In this document: in pieces, positions 47,212 through 56,027 of the stretch | Numbering within the stretch: position 1 is the stretch's first letter | How the letters are laid out: every line of letters begins with the position of its first letter | Source: Simkania sp. | Lineage (GTDB): Bacteria > Chlamydiota > Chlamydiia > Chlamydiales > Rhabdochlamydiaceae | DNA: 64,000 bases | Direction: 5' to 3' | Assembly (NCBI GenBank): GCA_018333475.1 | Contig: JAGXTH010000086.1 | Coordinates: forward strand, 1 to 64,000 | Position numbers and translations under genes: made by a program | The notes under the pieces: model-generated | Told to the model about the DNA's origin: nothing | Seen by the model: the letters and a program-made list of their open reading frames with translations, nothing else | The model's database searches: none

Positions 47212-47937
47212 TTATTTTTTAATGACGGCAATGTAGATCCCATTCCACCAAGAATTCATATCTCCATTTGCATTTGTAAATAATGCACGTTCATAAAGAA
47301 CTTCATACCCCAACTTTTTGAACGCTCTGTCAGTACCTATACGTACATTGTCCCAATTCCAATCATCAATAACAGCAATGAACACATCATCCAAGACATC
47401 GTCGTAGTAGGTAAACGCTTGCTCTTGATCACTTTGTTCGTGACGACCATCATAAAAATATATGTTAATGGGATGCCGTACCACACTAGCCCGATCAATA
47501 GAAAAGCAATCAGCTTCAAAAAAACGTAAAGGCAACGAAGGAATAAACGTTTGCATATTCGCATAACAATCATTACGAGGCGAGCCAAATTCAGACCAAT
47601 TTTCAATAGCAATAGCATCAATAACCGTATCCTGGTTCCCATAGAGAGCTGCAACTAAAGTAGAGCCTTTCCAGCAACCAATTTCAAGATACACTGTAGA
47701 AGAAAGCGAACAAAGATTATTGAGCAAATGCCTTACTTTTGGACTGGACATTCCGTGAATTGCAAGTACAGTAGGGGCAAGCTTGGATATTCCATGTTCT
47801 GCATTGTCAATGCTGTGTATTACATGATCGATAAGTTTTTTTTCTCTCACAATGAATAGTTCTTCTTGTGCTGGCAATACACTGCTACTAGTCAAAATGA
47901 GAAAAGATGCGATAAAAGCACAAAATCTTGTTACCAT
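47212..47937 (-). CDS. Exported class I SAM methyltransferase
   Basis: 241 residues. The N-terminal 'FCAFIASFLILTSSSVLPAQ' is a signal peptide with a likely cleavage after 'LPA'. Motif I is 'VYLEIGCWKGSTLVAALYG', with 'FFEADCF', 'IYFYDGRHEQSDQEQAF' and 'AVIDDWNWDNVRIG'. The last two resemble the exported methyltransferase at 33309. It ends 16 nt before GT90 copy 2, so the methyltransferase and the two GT90 genes form one exported-enzyme set. The acceptor is unknown. Confidence 0.72.
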   Translation of the reverse strand: MVTRFCAFIASFLILTSSSVLPAQEELFIVREKKLIDHVIHSIDNAEHGISKLAPTVLAIHGMSSPKVRHLLNNLCSLSSTVYLEIGCWKGSTLVAALYGNQDTVIDAIAIENWSEFGSPRNDCYANMQTFIPSLPLRFFEADCFSIDRASVVRHPINIYFYDGRHEQSDQEQAFTYYDDVLDDVFIAVIDDWNWDNVRIGTDRAFKKLGYEVLYERALFTNANGDMNSWWNGIYIAVIKK

Positions 47938-48030
47938 GGAATCCCCCTTTAGCGAGTCTGCGAGGCAGAAGAATAGATTTTTTTTTATTTGTAGGCCATA
48001 AAAATATCGGAGAAAATTTATCTTTGCACA

Positions 48031-48058
48031 GCTAAAACCCCTTAAAAAAGAGGGGGCT
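48031..48058 (-). terminator. Weak intrinsic terminator after the 48-56 kb minus-strand operon
   Basis: Read on the minus strand, AGCCCCC-TCTTTTTTA-AGGGG-TTTT: a short C/G stem and four T's, 23-50 nt past the stop of the glycosyltransferase at 48081. The stem is only five or six pairs. Confidence 0.35.
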
Positions 48059-48080
48059 ATTGATATATTTATGGAAACTT

Positions 48081-49184
48081 CTAATCAGAAAAGACTCTTG
48101 ATAACAATGTAGCTACACAATTGGAAAAATTCTCCAATGAATGGAACTTTTGATACGCTTTTTGCATAGATCCCAACTTTCTTGCAATGGCTGTAGATTG
48201 CCTTAGTTCATTGATTCTCTGCCAAAACCATCGAGTTTCCCAATCGACAATAAGTTCCTCAAGACCATATTGGAGAAGTTCATCTGCTAGCCAGCTTCCT
48301 GCCAACACTACTGGCATTTTACCTGCTACAATAGCTTCGACAAAAATCCCCGAAGTAGAACAACGATAGGCAACAGGATCGTAAGGCAAAAGAATTACAT
48401 TGCTTGCCATCATTTGCTGAAAGTATTCCTCACGGCTTAGAATCGCAGGCAATGAAACAACTTGTATGTTCGACGCAGAAAGCATCGCATCCTTAGAAGC
48501 TGCAAGTATCACTTCTAGATTTTCAAGCTCTGTAATCTCTAATATTTTGCGAATAGCGTTCAATCCTTTAGATGGTCGAGGAGGGCCTGGCCACCAGCAA
48601 TGGACGATTTTTTTTGTTTCATGTGTTTCTGTAGAAGTTATTGTAAAGGCGTGTGGGATCGGAAGCAGATGCACTGCGCGTTTAAAAAGCAATTCCGCTT
48701 CTTGTTGAATACTTCTGCTATCTGTCAGGAAAACGCATTGTGATTTTAAGTGATTCAAAATCACCTTTAAACAAGCAATATGTAACCTCCCATTTAATTT
48801 AAATTTCTTTAAATCATATCGTAAAAAAATCCACAGATACGTTGTTTCTTTTTTAGATTTTTTTATAGCGAATGTAAGGTCCAAGAGCTCTTTTAAAGAG
48901 AAGGTATCAATAAAAAGAATCTTTGTCTGATTACAAATGTTTCTTTCTTTTAGGAAATTTTGAAATATATTGGAAAATACTCTGCTTTGAAAAGAGGATG
49001 TAAAATAAGGAAAAAACCGCATAGACAAACGTTCAATATTTGCCTCCTTATCGATGAGTACAGTGCACGATAAGCCATATTTTTCAATACTTTCTTGAAT
49101 ACATCGATGGTATACATAATCGTGACCGGCTTCAGTCTTAATACGTGGAGCCAAAGAATAGAAATGCCAGTTATCCTTATGCAT
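48081..49184 (-). CDS. GT-B glycosyltransferase, group 1 type
   Basis: 367 residues. The C-terminal half has 'HCWWPGPPRPSKGLNAIRKIL', 'LPYDPVAYRCSTSGIFVEAIVAGKMPVVLAGS' and 'SLPAILSREEYFQQMM', which is the usual donor-binding arrangement with E in 'FVEA'. The N-terminal half is poorly conserved. It may add a sugar made by the nearby thiamine-enzyme genes. It overlaps the next gene upstream by 8 nt. No signal peptide. Confidence 0.72.
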   Translation of the reverse strand: MHKDNWHFYSLAPRIKTEAGHDYVYHRCIQESIEKYGLSCTVLIDKEANIERLSMRFFPYFTSSFQSRVFSNIFQNFLKERNICNQTKILFIDTFSLKELLDLTFAIKKSKKETTYLWIFLRYDLKKFKLNGRLHIACLKVILNHLKSQCVFLTDSRSIQQEAELLFKRAVHLLPIPHAFTITSTETHETKKIVHCWWPGPPRPSKGLNAIRKILEITELENLEVILAASKDAMLSASNIQVVSLPAILSREEYFQQMMASNVILLPYDPVAYRCSTSGIFVEAIVAGKMPVVLAGSWLADELLQYGLEELIVDWETRWFWQRINELRQSTAIARKLGSMQKAYQKFHSLENFSNCVATLLSRVFSD

Positions 49185-50370
49185 AAACAGGAAAATGGAA
49201 TTCTACTCCTTTTTCTAGCAAGTGCTGATTGTTTTTTAGAATCTCTTTCCTAAAGTTCCAAGCAAGCACATAATAAATATCCGGAGGAGACGCAAGCTCA
49301 TCTTCAAGCTTGATCTCAAGATGGCTCCCAGGACTAAATAAACCTTTACGTAGGGGATTTTTTTCTACAAGGCAATCTAGGAGAGATTTGTCGATCCCAA
49401 AATAGTTAAGCAATGTATTTCCCTTTACAGGGGCTCCCATGCCAAAAATTTTTTTTCCCTGTTGCCGTGCTTTTTGCAGATATTCGAGATTTTGAGCTTT
49501 GAGTTGCTCCATTTTTATTGCTAACTCATGATATGCCCCAAGCTCATTACATTTTGACTCTTCTTCTTCTTTCTGTAGCCTTCGAAGTCTATCTGAAGAA
49601 GCTCTTGTGCCTATATGGCCAACATATCCTATAATGGACCCACCATGGATAGGGGAAAGGCAAGCATCAAAAAGTGAAAGCCCATGCCTTTGCAACAAAG
49701 TTTCAATTGTCCTTAGCGTATAGTAAAGCAAATGTTCGTGATATATTTGGTCAAAGGCCACGTTTTCCATGATTTTCTTCATATAAATAAATTGCACAAC
49801 AAATACTCCATTTGTTTTAAGCAATTTTTTAATCGCCGCCGTAACGGAGTGCAACTCTTCTAAATGAAAAAATACTCCTGACGCATTGATGACATCGAAT
49901 GGTTCCTGAATCGTCTCTGCAGTAGATAAGTTAAAAAATGCATTGAGAGTAGGGATGCCTTTTTCATTGGCGATCTGCGCAGTTCTTACTGACGACTCAA
50001 TGCCCAACACCTCATAACCAAGTTGCTGATAATAAAAAAGTTGAGAACCATCATTAGATCCAATATCGAGGACTCTTTTCATGGGTTTGCCCCAAAAAAA
50101 TGTCTGGTCTACCTGATTTGCAATTTCCTGAAAGTGCATTCTCAAAGATTGAGTGATACCAGAAAGATATGTATGGTTCGAAAACATTACTTCTTTTGGA
50201 ACGGTATAATCAAGTTGGGCTGTTTGACAACATGTGCAATAAATAACACGTAAAGGATATAGAGGCTCCTTGCCTACTTCATCAACAGTGAGAAAGTGAT
50301 TACCCCAAGGCTGTTTTTTTAGATCGACTGCAACTTCAAATTCCTTAGCATCACACACACGACAACGCAT
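49177..50370 (-). CDS. Sugar C-methyltransferase-like SAM enzyme
   Basis: 397 residues from ATG 50370 with TTGGGAG as a ribosome-binding site; the track's 50382 is a TTG. It has three parts: an N-terminal zinc domain with Cys pairs ('MRCRVCDAKEF' and 'VIYCTCCQTAQLDY'), a central SAM-binding domain ('VLDIGSNDGSQLFYYQQLG') and a C-terminal Methyltransf_14 domain ('GKKIFGMGAPVKGNTLLNYFGI'). This is the layout of NDP-sugar C-methyltransferases such as TylC3 and NovU. It would add a methyl branch to a keto sugar. Confidence 0.85.
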   Translation of the reverse strand: MRCRVCDAKEFEVAVDLKKQPWGNHFLTVDEVGKEPLYPLRVIYCTCCQTAQLDYTVPKEVMFSNHTYLSGITQSLRMHFQEIANQVDQTFFWGKPMKRVLDIGSNDGSQLFYYQQLGYEVLGIESSVRTAQIANEKGIPTLNAFFNLSTAETIQEPFDVINASGVFFHLEELHSVTAAIKKLLKTNGVFVVQFIYMKKIMENVAFDQIYHEHLLYYTLRTIETLLQRHGLSLFDACLSPIHGGSIIGYVGHIGTRASSDRLRRLQKEEEESKCNELGAYHELAIKMEQLKAQNLEYLQKARQQGKKIFGMGAPVKGNTLLNYFGIDKSLLDCLVEKNPLRKGLFSPGSHLEIKLEDELASPPDIYYVLAWNFRKEILKNNQHLLEKGVEFHFPVYA

Positions 50371-50454
50371 AATCACTCCCAATCGATCATTGAAAAACAG
50401 GATACAGAGGCTCTATTTCAACCCTCAAGGCGTCCTTCATTAAAAAAATCCCAT

Positions 50455-51114
50455 TCAGGGAACGAACCAATAATAATTTCCGGTATATCCAATTTCTGCG
50501 AATATTCTTTTCCACTCGTCAACATGCAAAATAGATTTTGCTGTGAGGTTCCATCGATAAAGCAAGTCTTTTTCTTGCTCATCCCGATAAGCATCCACAA
50601 CAACAAAGCTTTTTCCCTTGCTAACCCTTTCAATTTCTCGCAAAGACTGCAGCAAATCTTCCCCTTCAAAATTATGTATTGTATTGATGGAGGTAACGAG
50701 ATCGAAAGACTTATCAGGAAACGGCAAATCTCTTGCATCTGCTACTTGCAAAAAGGGTTTTACTGCAGGATGTGCATTTTCAATAGCGTAAGACGAGATA
50801 TCGATGCCTTGTACAGTGATGCCAGGAATCAAATTCGTAAAATCATATAACATAAACCCTTTAGCACACCCAATATCCAAAATGTGGCTTTCTGAGGTAA
50901 GCTGATAATGTTTTTGAAAATTCGGAACCACTGGGTGCCAAAATCTAGGGTGATAGTAATGTCCCCCATATCCCTGGTTGCGTGGCCCATCGAAAAACTC
51001 TACCCCAAATTTTCGAGCAATTGCTCGATCTTCTTCTGTCTTCTTTTCGAAACGATCTTGAAGGTTTCTCTTTGTCTTAGGGTAATTAACAAGGAGATCA
51101 ATTTCTCTTTCCAT
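50455..51114 (-). CDS. Class I SAM methyltransferase
   Basis: 219 residues. Motif I is 'HILDIGCAKGFMLYDF', followed by 'GIDISSYAIENA', 'ADARDLPFPDKSFDLVTSINTIHN'. It lacks a signal peptide and is the usual cytosolic UbiE-like fold. Located between the E1-beta-like gene and the C-methyltransferase, it most likely methylates a sugar or its precursor. The N-terminal 60 residues are family-specific ('NQGYGGHYYHPRFWHPVV'). Confidence 0.8.
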   Translation of the reverse strand: MEREIDLLVNYPKTKRNLQDRFEKKTEEDRAIARKFGVEFFDGPRNQGYGGHYYHPRFWHPVVPNFQKHYQLTSESHILDIGCAKGFMLYDFTNLIPGITVQGIDISSYAIENAHPAVKPFLQVADARDLPFPDKSFDLVTSINTIHNFEGEDLLQSLREIERVSKGKSFVVVDAYRDEQEKDLLYRWNLTAKSILHVDEWKRIFAEIGYTGNYYWFVP

Positions 51115-51128
51115 AAATGCGTTCTCTT

Positions 51129-52202
51129 CTAAAAAGGACCTGTAAAACTAGCATCAGGAACATCTAATGGCTGTTGCATGCGAAGTTGTAAAATCTCTTC
51201 CAGAAGAGCTTTTGCGCGGGTAGGTTTTCCCATCATTTCCAGAATTTTCAAAGCAATTTCTTTTGACGTCGGATAATAATGATTCGACAATGCCCAACTT
51301 GTAGGACATGGATGGTCGGGATAGGTAATCCGAACCGGTGGAGATTTTAGACTATCAAAGGCCTCCTCAGCAAGAATCGCTAATAACTCTGAGGCAAATC
51401 CACAAGTTCTCCAATCTGGATCTAGTACGATCACTCTTCCTGTTTTCAAGACCGAATTAAGAACTGTCTCTTTATCTAAAGGCTTAATGGTACGCAAATC
51501 GATTAACTCAATAGAAATCCCGTCATTTTCCAATAGACCAATTGCTTTCCAAGCTTCTAAAGTCATATGGGAACAAGCTATAACTGTTATATCTTTCCCT
51601 TCGTTGACTATTTTTGCACTGCCGATAGGAACTCTATAAATCCCTTCAGGAACTTCTCCAAAAATATTATGCAACCACCGATGCTCTAAAAAAATAACTG
51701 GATTATTGTCTTCTACGGAAGAAATTAAAAGCCCTTTAGCATCATAACAATTCGATGGCATAACGACTTTTAACCCTGGAATATGAGCAAACAGACTGTG
51801 TAATGTTTGGGAATGCTGTGGCCCTTGTCCCCATCCTCTTCCAATTAAGAGACGAATGACAAGAGGGACATTTGCTCTGCCACCGAACATGTAATGCCAC
51901 TTAGCCGCATTATTAATTAACTGATCTAAAGCCAATAAACAAAAATCGACCCTTTGATGCGTCATGATGGGGCGCAAGCCCATGATAGCCGTGCCAATAG
52001 CCACCCCTGTCATTGCATTTTCTGAAACAGGCATATCCATGACACGATCAGGCCCATATTTTTGTTGCAACCCAGACGTAGTGCCAAAAAGGCCCTTCGG
52101 ATCAGGAACGCCAAGTCCCATTACGTAGACGCTGGGATCCAATTCCATAAGTTGATCTGTAGCTTCAAGAATGGCCTGGTGAAATTTCAGTTCTCTTCCC
52201 AT
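51129..52202 (-). CDS. Thiamine-dependent E1-beta/transketolase C-like subunit
   Basis: 357 residues. The Pyr-binding fold is seen as 'ENAMTGVAIGTAIMGLRPIMTHQRVDFCLLALDQLINNAAKW', and the C-terminal transketolase domain in 'DITVIACSHMTLEA' and 'LIDLRTIKPLDKETVLNSV'. It pairs with the E1-alpha-like gene upstream (11-nt gap), which should bind thiamine diphosphate. No lipoyl E2 or E3 gene is present, so an oxidative 2-oxoacid dehydrogenase complex is not implied. A stand-alone two-carbon transferase, as for AviB1/AviB2 of avilamycin biosynthesis, is the alternative. Confidence 0.8.
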   Translation of the reverse strand: MGRELKFHQAILEATDQLMELDPSVYVMGLGVPDPKGLFGTTSGLQQKYGPDRVMDMPVSENAMTGVAIGTAIMGLRPIMTHQRVDFCLLALDQLINNAAKWHYMFGGRANVPLVIRLLIGRGWGQGPQHSQTLHSLFAHIPGLKVVMPSNCYDAKGLLISSVEDNNPVIFLEHRWLHNIFGEVPEGIYRVPIGSAKIVNEGKDITVIACSHMTLEAWKAIGLLENDGISIELIDLRTIKPLDKETVLNSVLKTGRVIVLDPDWRTCGFASELLAILAEEAFDSLKSPPVRITYPDHPCPTSWALSNHYYPTSKEIALKILEMMGKPTRAKALLEEILQLRMQQPLDVPDASFTGPF

Positions 52203-52213
52203 AATCCTCTTTA

Positions 52214-53188
52214 TTACGCGTAAATGCTTGCGTGGGGGTCAAATATTGGAAAACTACTCTTCTCAGCAAAAATAAAGGCCTCATCAATTTCAGCTTGTAT
52301 TTTCTTTCGAAAAGACTGCAGAACTTCCTCTGTTAAACGTTGCTGATCACGAAGGCGTTCTTCGTATACTTTTAACGGGCATTTTTTATGCCAATACTGC
52401 ACTTCTTCTATAGGACGGTAACCTGCATCATCATCAATATTAGGACCACAATGTTCTCGGAAGCGATATGTATCAAACTCAACAAAACACGGTCCCTTAC
52501 CTTCTCGGATATACTGCATTGCTTGATGAGTTACACGATATACCTCCTCAACATCATTGCCCGAACCTTGCAATCCGATCATTCCATGAGCTCGAACAAT
52601 ATCAACGCGACTCCTCTTAGGAGATTGTCTCACAGAAAGCGGCGAGTAGACAGAATAAAGATTGTTCTCGCAGACAAAGAGAATTGGGAGTTTTTTCAAA
52701 GAAGCAAAGTTAAGACTTTCTGCCCAAACCCCTTCCTCCGTAGCGCCCTCTCCGAAAAAAATAACCGTTACTCTATTTTCTCCTTTAAGAAGTGAAGCAA
52801 AAGCAACTCCCACTCCCACGGGAAGACTTCCTCCCACAATAGGCGTGGTTCCAATGATATTAGCCGTCAAATCTATCAAATGCATGGACCCTCCTATACC
52901 GGAGGAACATCCATCTACTTTCCCGTAGATTTCTGCTAACATCTTGCACAGGCTCCCGCCTTTGGCGAGGTAATGGGCATGAGCTCTATGGTTGCTAATG
53001 AGATAGTCGGTTTGTAAAATGTTCTTACAAACCCCAATAGCTACAGCTTCTTGCCCAATGCTTAAATGAACAGGGCATCGCATTGCTTGCTCAGCATATC
53101 GATATCCAATAGCCTCTTCAATCATACGAACCCGAAGCATCTCATGAAACAGCTCTAGGGAAATCTCCGCAGATATTTTTTGGATCAT
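52214..53188 (-). CDS. Thiamine-dependent E1-alpha-like subunit
   Basis: 324 residues. The thiamine motif is 'GEGATEEGVWAESLNFASLKKLPILFVCENN'-like: GEG rather than the usual GDG, ending in NN. 'GIGGSMHLIDLTANIIGTTPIVGG' is the E1-alpha signature region. With the beta subunit it should decarboxylate a 2-oxo acid. In a sugar locus without E2 partners a carboligation to a keto sugar is conceivable. It lies in one operon with the SDR and the ALS-like enzyme. Confidence 0.82.
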   Translation of the reverse strand: MIQKISAEISLELFHEMLRVRMIEEAIGYRYAEQAMRCPVHLSIGQEAVAIGVCKNILQTDYLISNHRAHAHYLAKGGSLCKMLAEIYGKVDGCSSGIGGSMHLIDLTANIIGTTPIVGGSLPVGVGVAFASLLKGENRVTVIFFGEGATEEGVWAESLNFASLKKLPILFVCENNLYSVYSPLSVRQSPKRSRVDIVRAHGMIGLQGSGNDVEEVYRVTHQAMQYIREGKGPCFVEFDTYRFREHCGPNIDDDAGYRPIEEVQYWHKKCPLKVYEERLRDQQRLTEEVLQSFRKKIQAEIDEAFIFAEKSSFPIFDPHASIYA

Positions 53189-53210
53189 TGATCATCTCTT
53201 AAGTTATGAC

Positions 53211-54038
53211 TTATTCCGTAACGGGCATCCAAGAATTTTTATGTCTACGTAATTTATACATGTCTATATCGCTATTTAATGCATCCTCCAATACGGATGA
53301 GCCGTACCTATCAGATGCAACACTAAAATTTCTTCCTCTTACCCCCTTGCAAGAAGTTGTAGCAAGCCAGGTACAACATTCCACAACTTCTTTCATGGGC
53401 GTACATTCGTTATTGTTCAGTCTTTCCACAGTTCTTTGATAATTAAGACCAGCAGCCTTCGTTCCCAATCTTAGGGTCGGTTCATGAATTTTAGTGTTTA
53501 CACATCCTGGGCCAACAATGACAAATCTCGTATCAGGAATTTCCGCATCCAATAACTCGCACATTTTAGTTAATGCGATCTTTGAAAGAGTATAACTCGA
53601 ATAGTGAAGAACAGCATTATTTGTCCCGCCGCCCGCAAAAAACAGCACACAGGGTTCCGCAAATTGCGCTTGTAAATTTCTGTAAGGTAATAACCGATGC
53701 AATATTCTGAGCTGTCGTAATAGATTGATTTGTAATCCAGCTTCCCATGAATCAAAATCTACATTCTGAAAATCTCCAATAGGTTCTAGATTGCCTGGTG
53801 CTATAACAAGAATATCCCAACTCGAACACAACATAGTCAATGAGCAGCAAGCCGATTCAACAGAGTCAACATCAAGGAGGTCGCACTCGACAAATTGCAT
53901 TTGAAAATTCGCCGCTAATGCCGTTACGGCAGGTGAAGGAGTGCGATACGTTCCAAAAAGATTCCAACCCTTTAGACCCCACTCTTGAGCAATAGCCGCT
54001 CCGATATCACTTGAAGCTGAAATTATAATAGCATTCAC
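53211..54038 (-). CDS. Short-chain dehydrogenase/reductase
   Basis: 275 residues, classical SDR. The cofactor loop is 'AIIISASSDIGAAIAQEWG' (atypical ASSDIG), 'VIAPGN' is the NNAG-equivalent strand, and the active-site Tyr-Lys is 'YSSYTLSKIALTKMCE'. It may reduce the keto product of the neighbouring thiamine enzymes. The last 60 residues are unusual for SDRs. It sits 18 nt downstream of the acetolactate synthase-like gene. Confidence 0.78.
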   Translation of the reverse strand: MNAIIISASSDIGAAIAQEWGLKGWNLFGTYRTPSPAVTALAANFQMQFVECDLLDVDSVESACCSLTMLCSSWDILVIAPGNLEPIGDFQNVDFDSWEAGLQINLLRQLRILHRLLPYRNLQAQFAEPCVLFFAGGGTNNAVLHYSSYTLSKIALTKMCELLDAEIPDTRFVIVGPGCVNTKIHEPTLRLGTKAAGLNYQRTVERLNNNECTPMKEVVECCTWLATTSCKGVRGRNFSVASDRYGSSVLEDALNSDIDMYKLRRHKNSWMPVTE

Positions 54039-54056
54039 AGAGCCCCTAGGTTTGAT

Positions 54057-55838
54057 TTATACTAAGGCACCTTCTTCTAATTCTTTACACTCTTGTATCA
54101 CCATCTCTAATTCCTGTGCTGGCAGTTTTGGATCAAGATCTTCTAAACCAGCCCCAAATTTAAGCATGGGCACAATTTTCTGTGCTTCTAAGATTTCAAG
54201 ATGGCAAACGAAAGGACCCTTTTGCTTACAAATAGCTGTCAGATTGCTTGCAATATCTTGATGATTTTTCAAACAGACATAAGGGATATGAAATGCCTCC
54301 GCTAACTTTTGATAATCGGGAAAAGACAGCCCACTGGCCTCATCTACTGCTACATAGCGGGATTCCAACCAAATATCGATCGTTTGCCTAACTGTAGCGT
54401 GCCCTTTATTATCAAAGATAAAAATCTTAATCGGCAAATCATACTTTCTTATAGTAGCAAGCTCTTGAAGACACATCATCAAACCACCATCTCCAATCAA
54501 ACAAATAATCTCTTTACCAGTCCCCAAGGCTGCGCCAATACTAGCAGGTAGCGAATACCCCATGGGAGTATGATTCCATGCTGAAAAAATTTTTTGCCCA
54601 GCTTTTGTCTCAAAAGCTTGCATCATCCAACAAATATTGGCTCCTGTATCAGTTACAAGAATACAGCCTTCTTGCACTACGTTAGAAAGCTCTTTGATAA
54701 ATACATAAGGGTTGATTTTTTCTTGGTGGACATAATCTTGTTTTGTGCAGACAGGATAACGTTGCTTCCATATATTAATCTGCTCCCGCCACAACGAAAA
54801 GGAATCACCTATGCTACATAGGTAAAACTTCTCACACTGCTCAAAAAAGCTTTTTAAATCGGATAGAATTGGCAAGTCTATATTAAATGTCGATGGCCCA
54901 AATTTATTGATTTCTTCAGGATCAATATCCACCATTACTTTTCTAGCGCTCGGAGCAAAAAGACTCTGCTTTCCCCCTGTAATCATTTGAGAAAGTCTGG
55001 TCCCTATGGCTATCACCAGATCCGATTGCTGCGCAGCAAAATTTCCCCAACGAGGACCACAAACTCCAACGCCATTCATGTTGAGCTCATCATCATAGGT
55101 CATCAAATCAGTAGCGCCCCATGTTAAGAGAACCGGCATCTTAAAATACCTGGCAAAAGCTATTGCTTGTTTTTCAACTTTAGCACAATGCACTCCGGCT
55201 CCATAAATCAATACGGGACGTTTGGCCTGTCTAATTTCCTGAAAAAGGGCCTTAATTTCGTCTGCAGAAGCCGTTGGAGAGTTTTTACAAGGAATGTATG
55301 ACTGTAACTTTACAGGATCAATCTCTACTCTTTGTAAATCGTCCGGCACATCTAAAATTACAGGACCGGGACGCCCTTCTTGTGCAATATACACTGCTTT
55401 CTCAAGCTCGTAACGTATCATAGAAGGATCTGTTACAAGTTTAACATATTTCGTCACGCTTTCGAATACCGAGGTAATATCAGTCTCTTGAAAGCCGCGT
55501 TGTCTTAGGTTTTTATTAGGACGAAGGCGAAACCTAGCGACTTGTCCTGTAATACAAATCATGGGAATGGAATCAAAATAGGCATTACATACGCTTGTAA
55601 GCAGATTAGTAGCTCCTGGGCCACTTGTTGTCATTGCAAGCCCCAACTTACCAGACGCTCGTGAATACCCATCTGCGGCTGCGGCTCCAAACTCCTCATG
55701 TTGCACACAAATATGCTGCATGGTTGGATGCCTGCCCGTTGAATCTGCCAGATGAAGAACAGCTCCGCCGGTGACCAGAAAGTTGTGTTCAATCCCACTG
55801 CCCGCTAAGAAATCTACTATGTAGTCAGAAAGCTTCAT
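54057..55838 (-). CDS. Acetolactate synthase-like thiamine enzyme
   Basis: 593 residues from ATG 55838; the track start 55850 is a TTG. The catalytic Glu is in 'VQHEEFGAAAADGYSRASGK', the FAD/central domain follows, and the thiamine-binding motif is 'LIGDGGLMMCLQELATIRKYDLP...DNKGH' (GDG-N). In biosynthetic clusters such proteins (YerE of Yersinia) attach a two-carbon unit from pyruvate to a keto sugar, making branched sugars. Ordinary acetolactate synthase for valine is the alternative, but there are no other branched-chain amino acid genes nearby. First gene of the minus-strand operon at the divergent gap. Confidence 0.82.
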   Translation of the reverse strand: MKLSDYIVDFLAGSGIEHNFLVTGGAVLHLADSTGRHPTMQHICVQHEEFGAAAADGYSRASGKLGLAMTTSGPGATNLLTSVCNAYFDSIPMICITGQVARFRLRPNKNLRQRGFQETDITSVFESVTKYVKLVTDPSMIRYELEKAVYIAQEGRPGPVILDVPDDLQRVEIDPVKLQSYIPCKNSPTASADEIKALFQEIRQAKRPVLIYGAGVHCAKVEKQAIAFARYFKMPVLLTWGATDLMTYDDELNMNGVGVCGPRWGNFAAQQSDLVIAIGTRLSQMITGGKQSLFAPSARKVMVDIDPEEINKFGPSTFNIDLPILSDLKSFFEQCEKFYLCSIGDSFSLWREQINIWKQRYPVCTKQDYVHQEKINPYVFIKELSNVVQEGCILVTDTGANICWMMQAFETKAGQKIFSAWNHTPMGYSLPASIGAALGTGKEIICLIGDGGLMMCLQELATIRKYDLPIKIFIFDNKGHATVRQTIDIWLESRYVAVDEASGLSFPDYQKLAEAFHIPYVCLKNHQDIASNLTAICKQKGPFVCHLEILEAQKIVPMLKFGAGLEDLDPKLPAQELEMVIQECKELEEGALV

Positions 55839-56027
55839 ATAATGTCCCAACTAGATTTTAGAGGCGACCTTAACATAGCAAGCTCCTTTTTGTTGACGAA
55901 AAAATAATTCCGAAACTCTCTAAGACTAACAAAATTGGATTTGTCGAATCCCAAAAAAAACCATTGATTTTTAGATGTTAGCCTTGCTAGCTTTCGGTCT
56001 TGATTCATTATTACCCTCGTGAAAATT
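55839..56027. promoter_or_regulatory. Divergent promoter region of the two glycan half-operons
   Basis: 189 bp separating the start of the minus-strand thiamine-enzyme operon from the plus-strand heptose operon. Both must be transcribed from here. A TTGACG at 55893-55898 on the plus strand resembles a -35, but no good -10 at the right distance follows it. No operator-like palindrome stands out. Confidence 0.5.
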
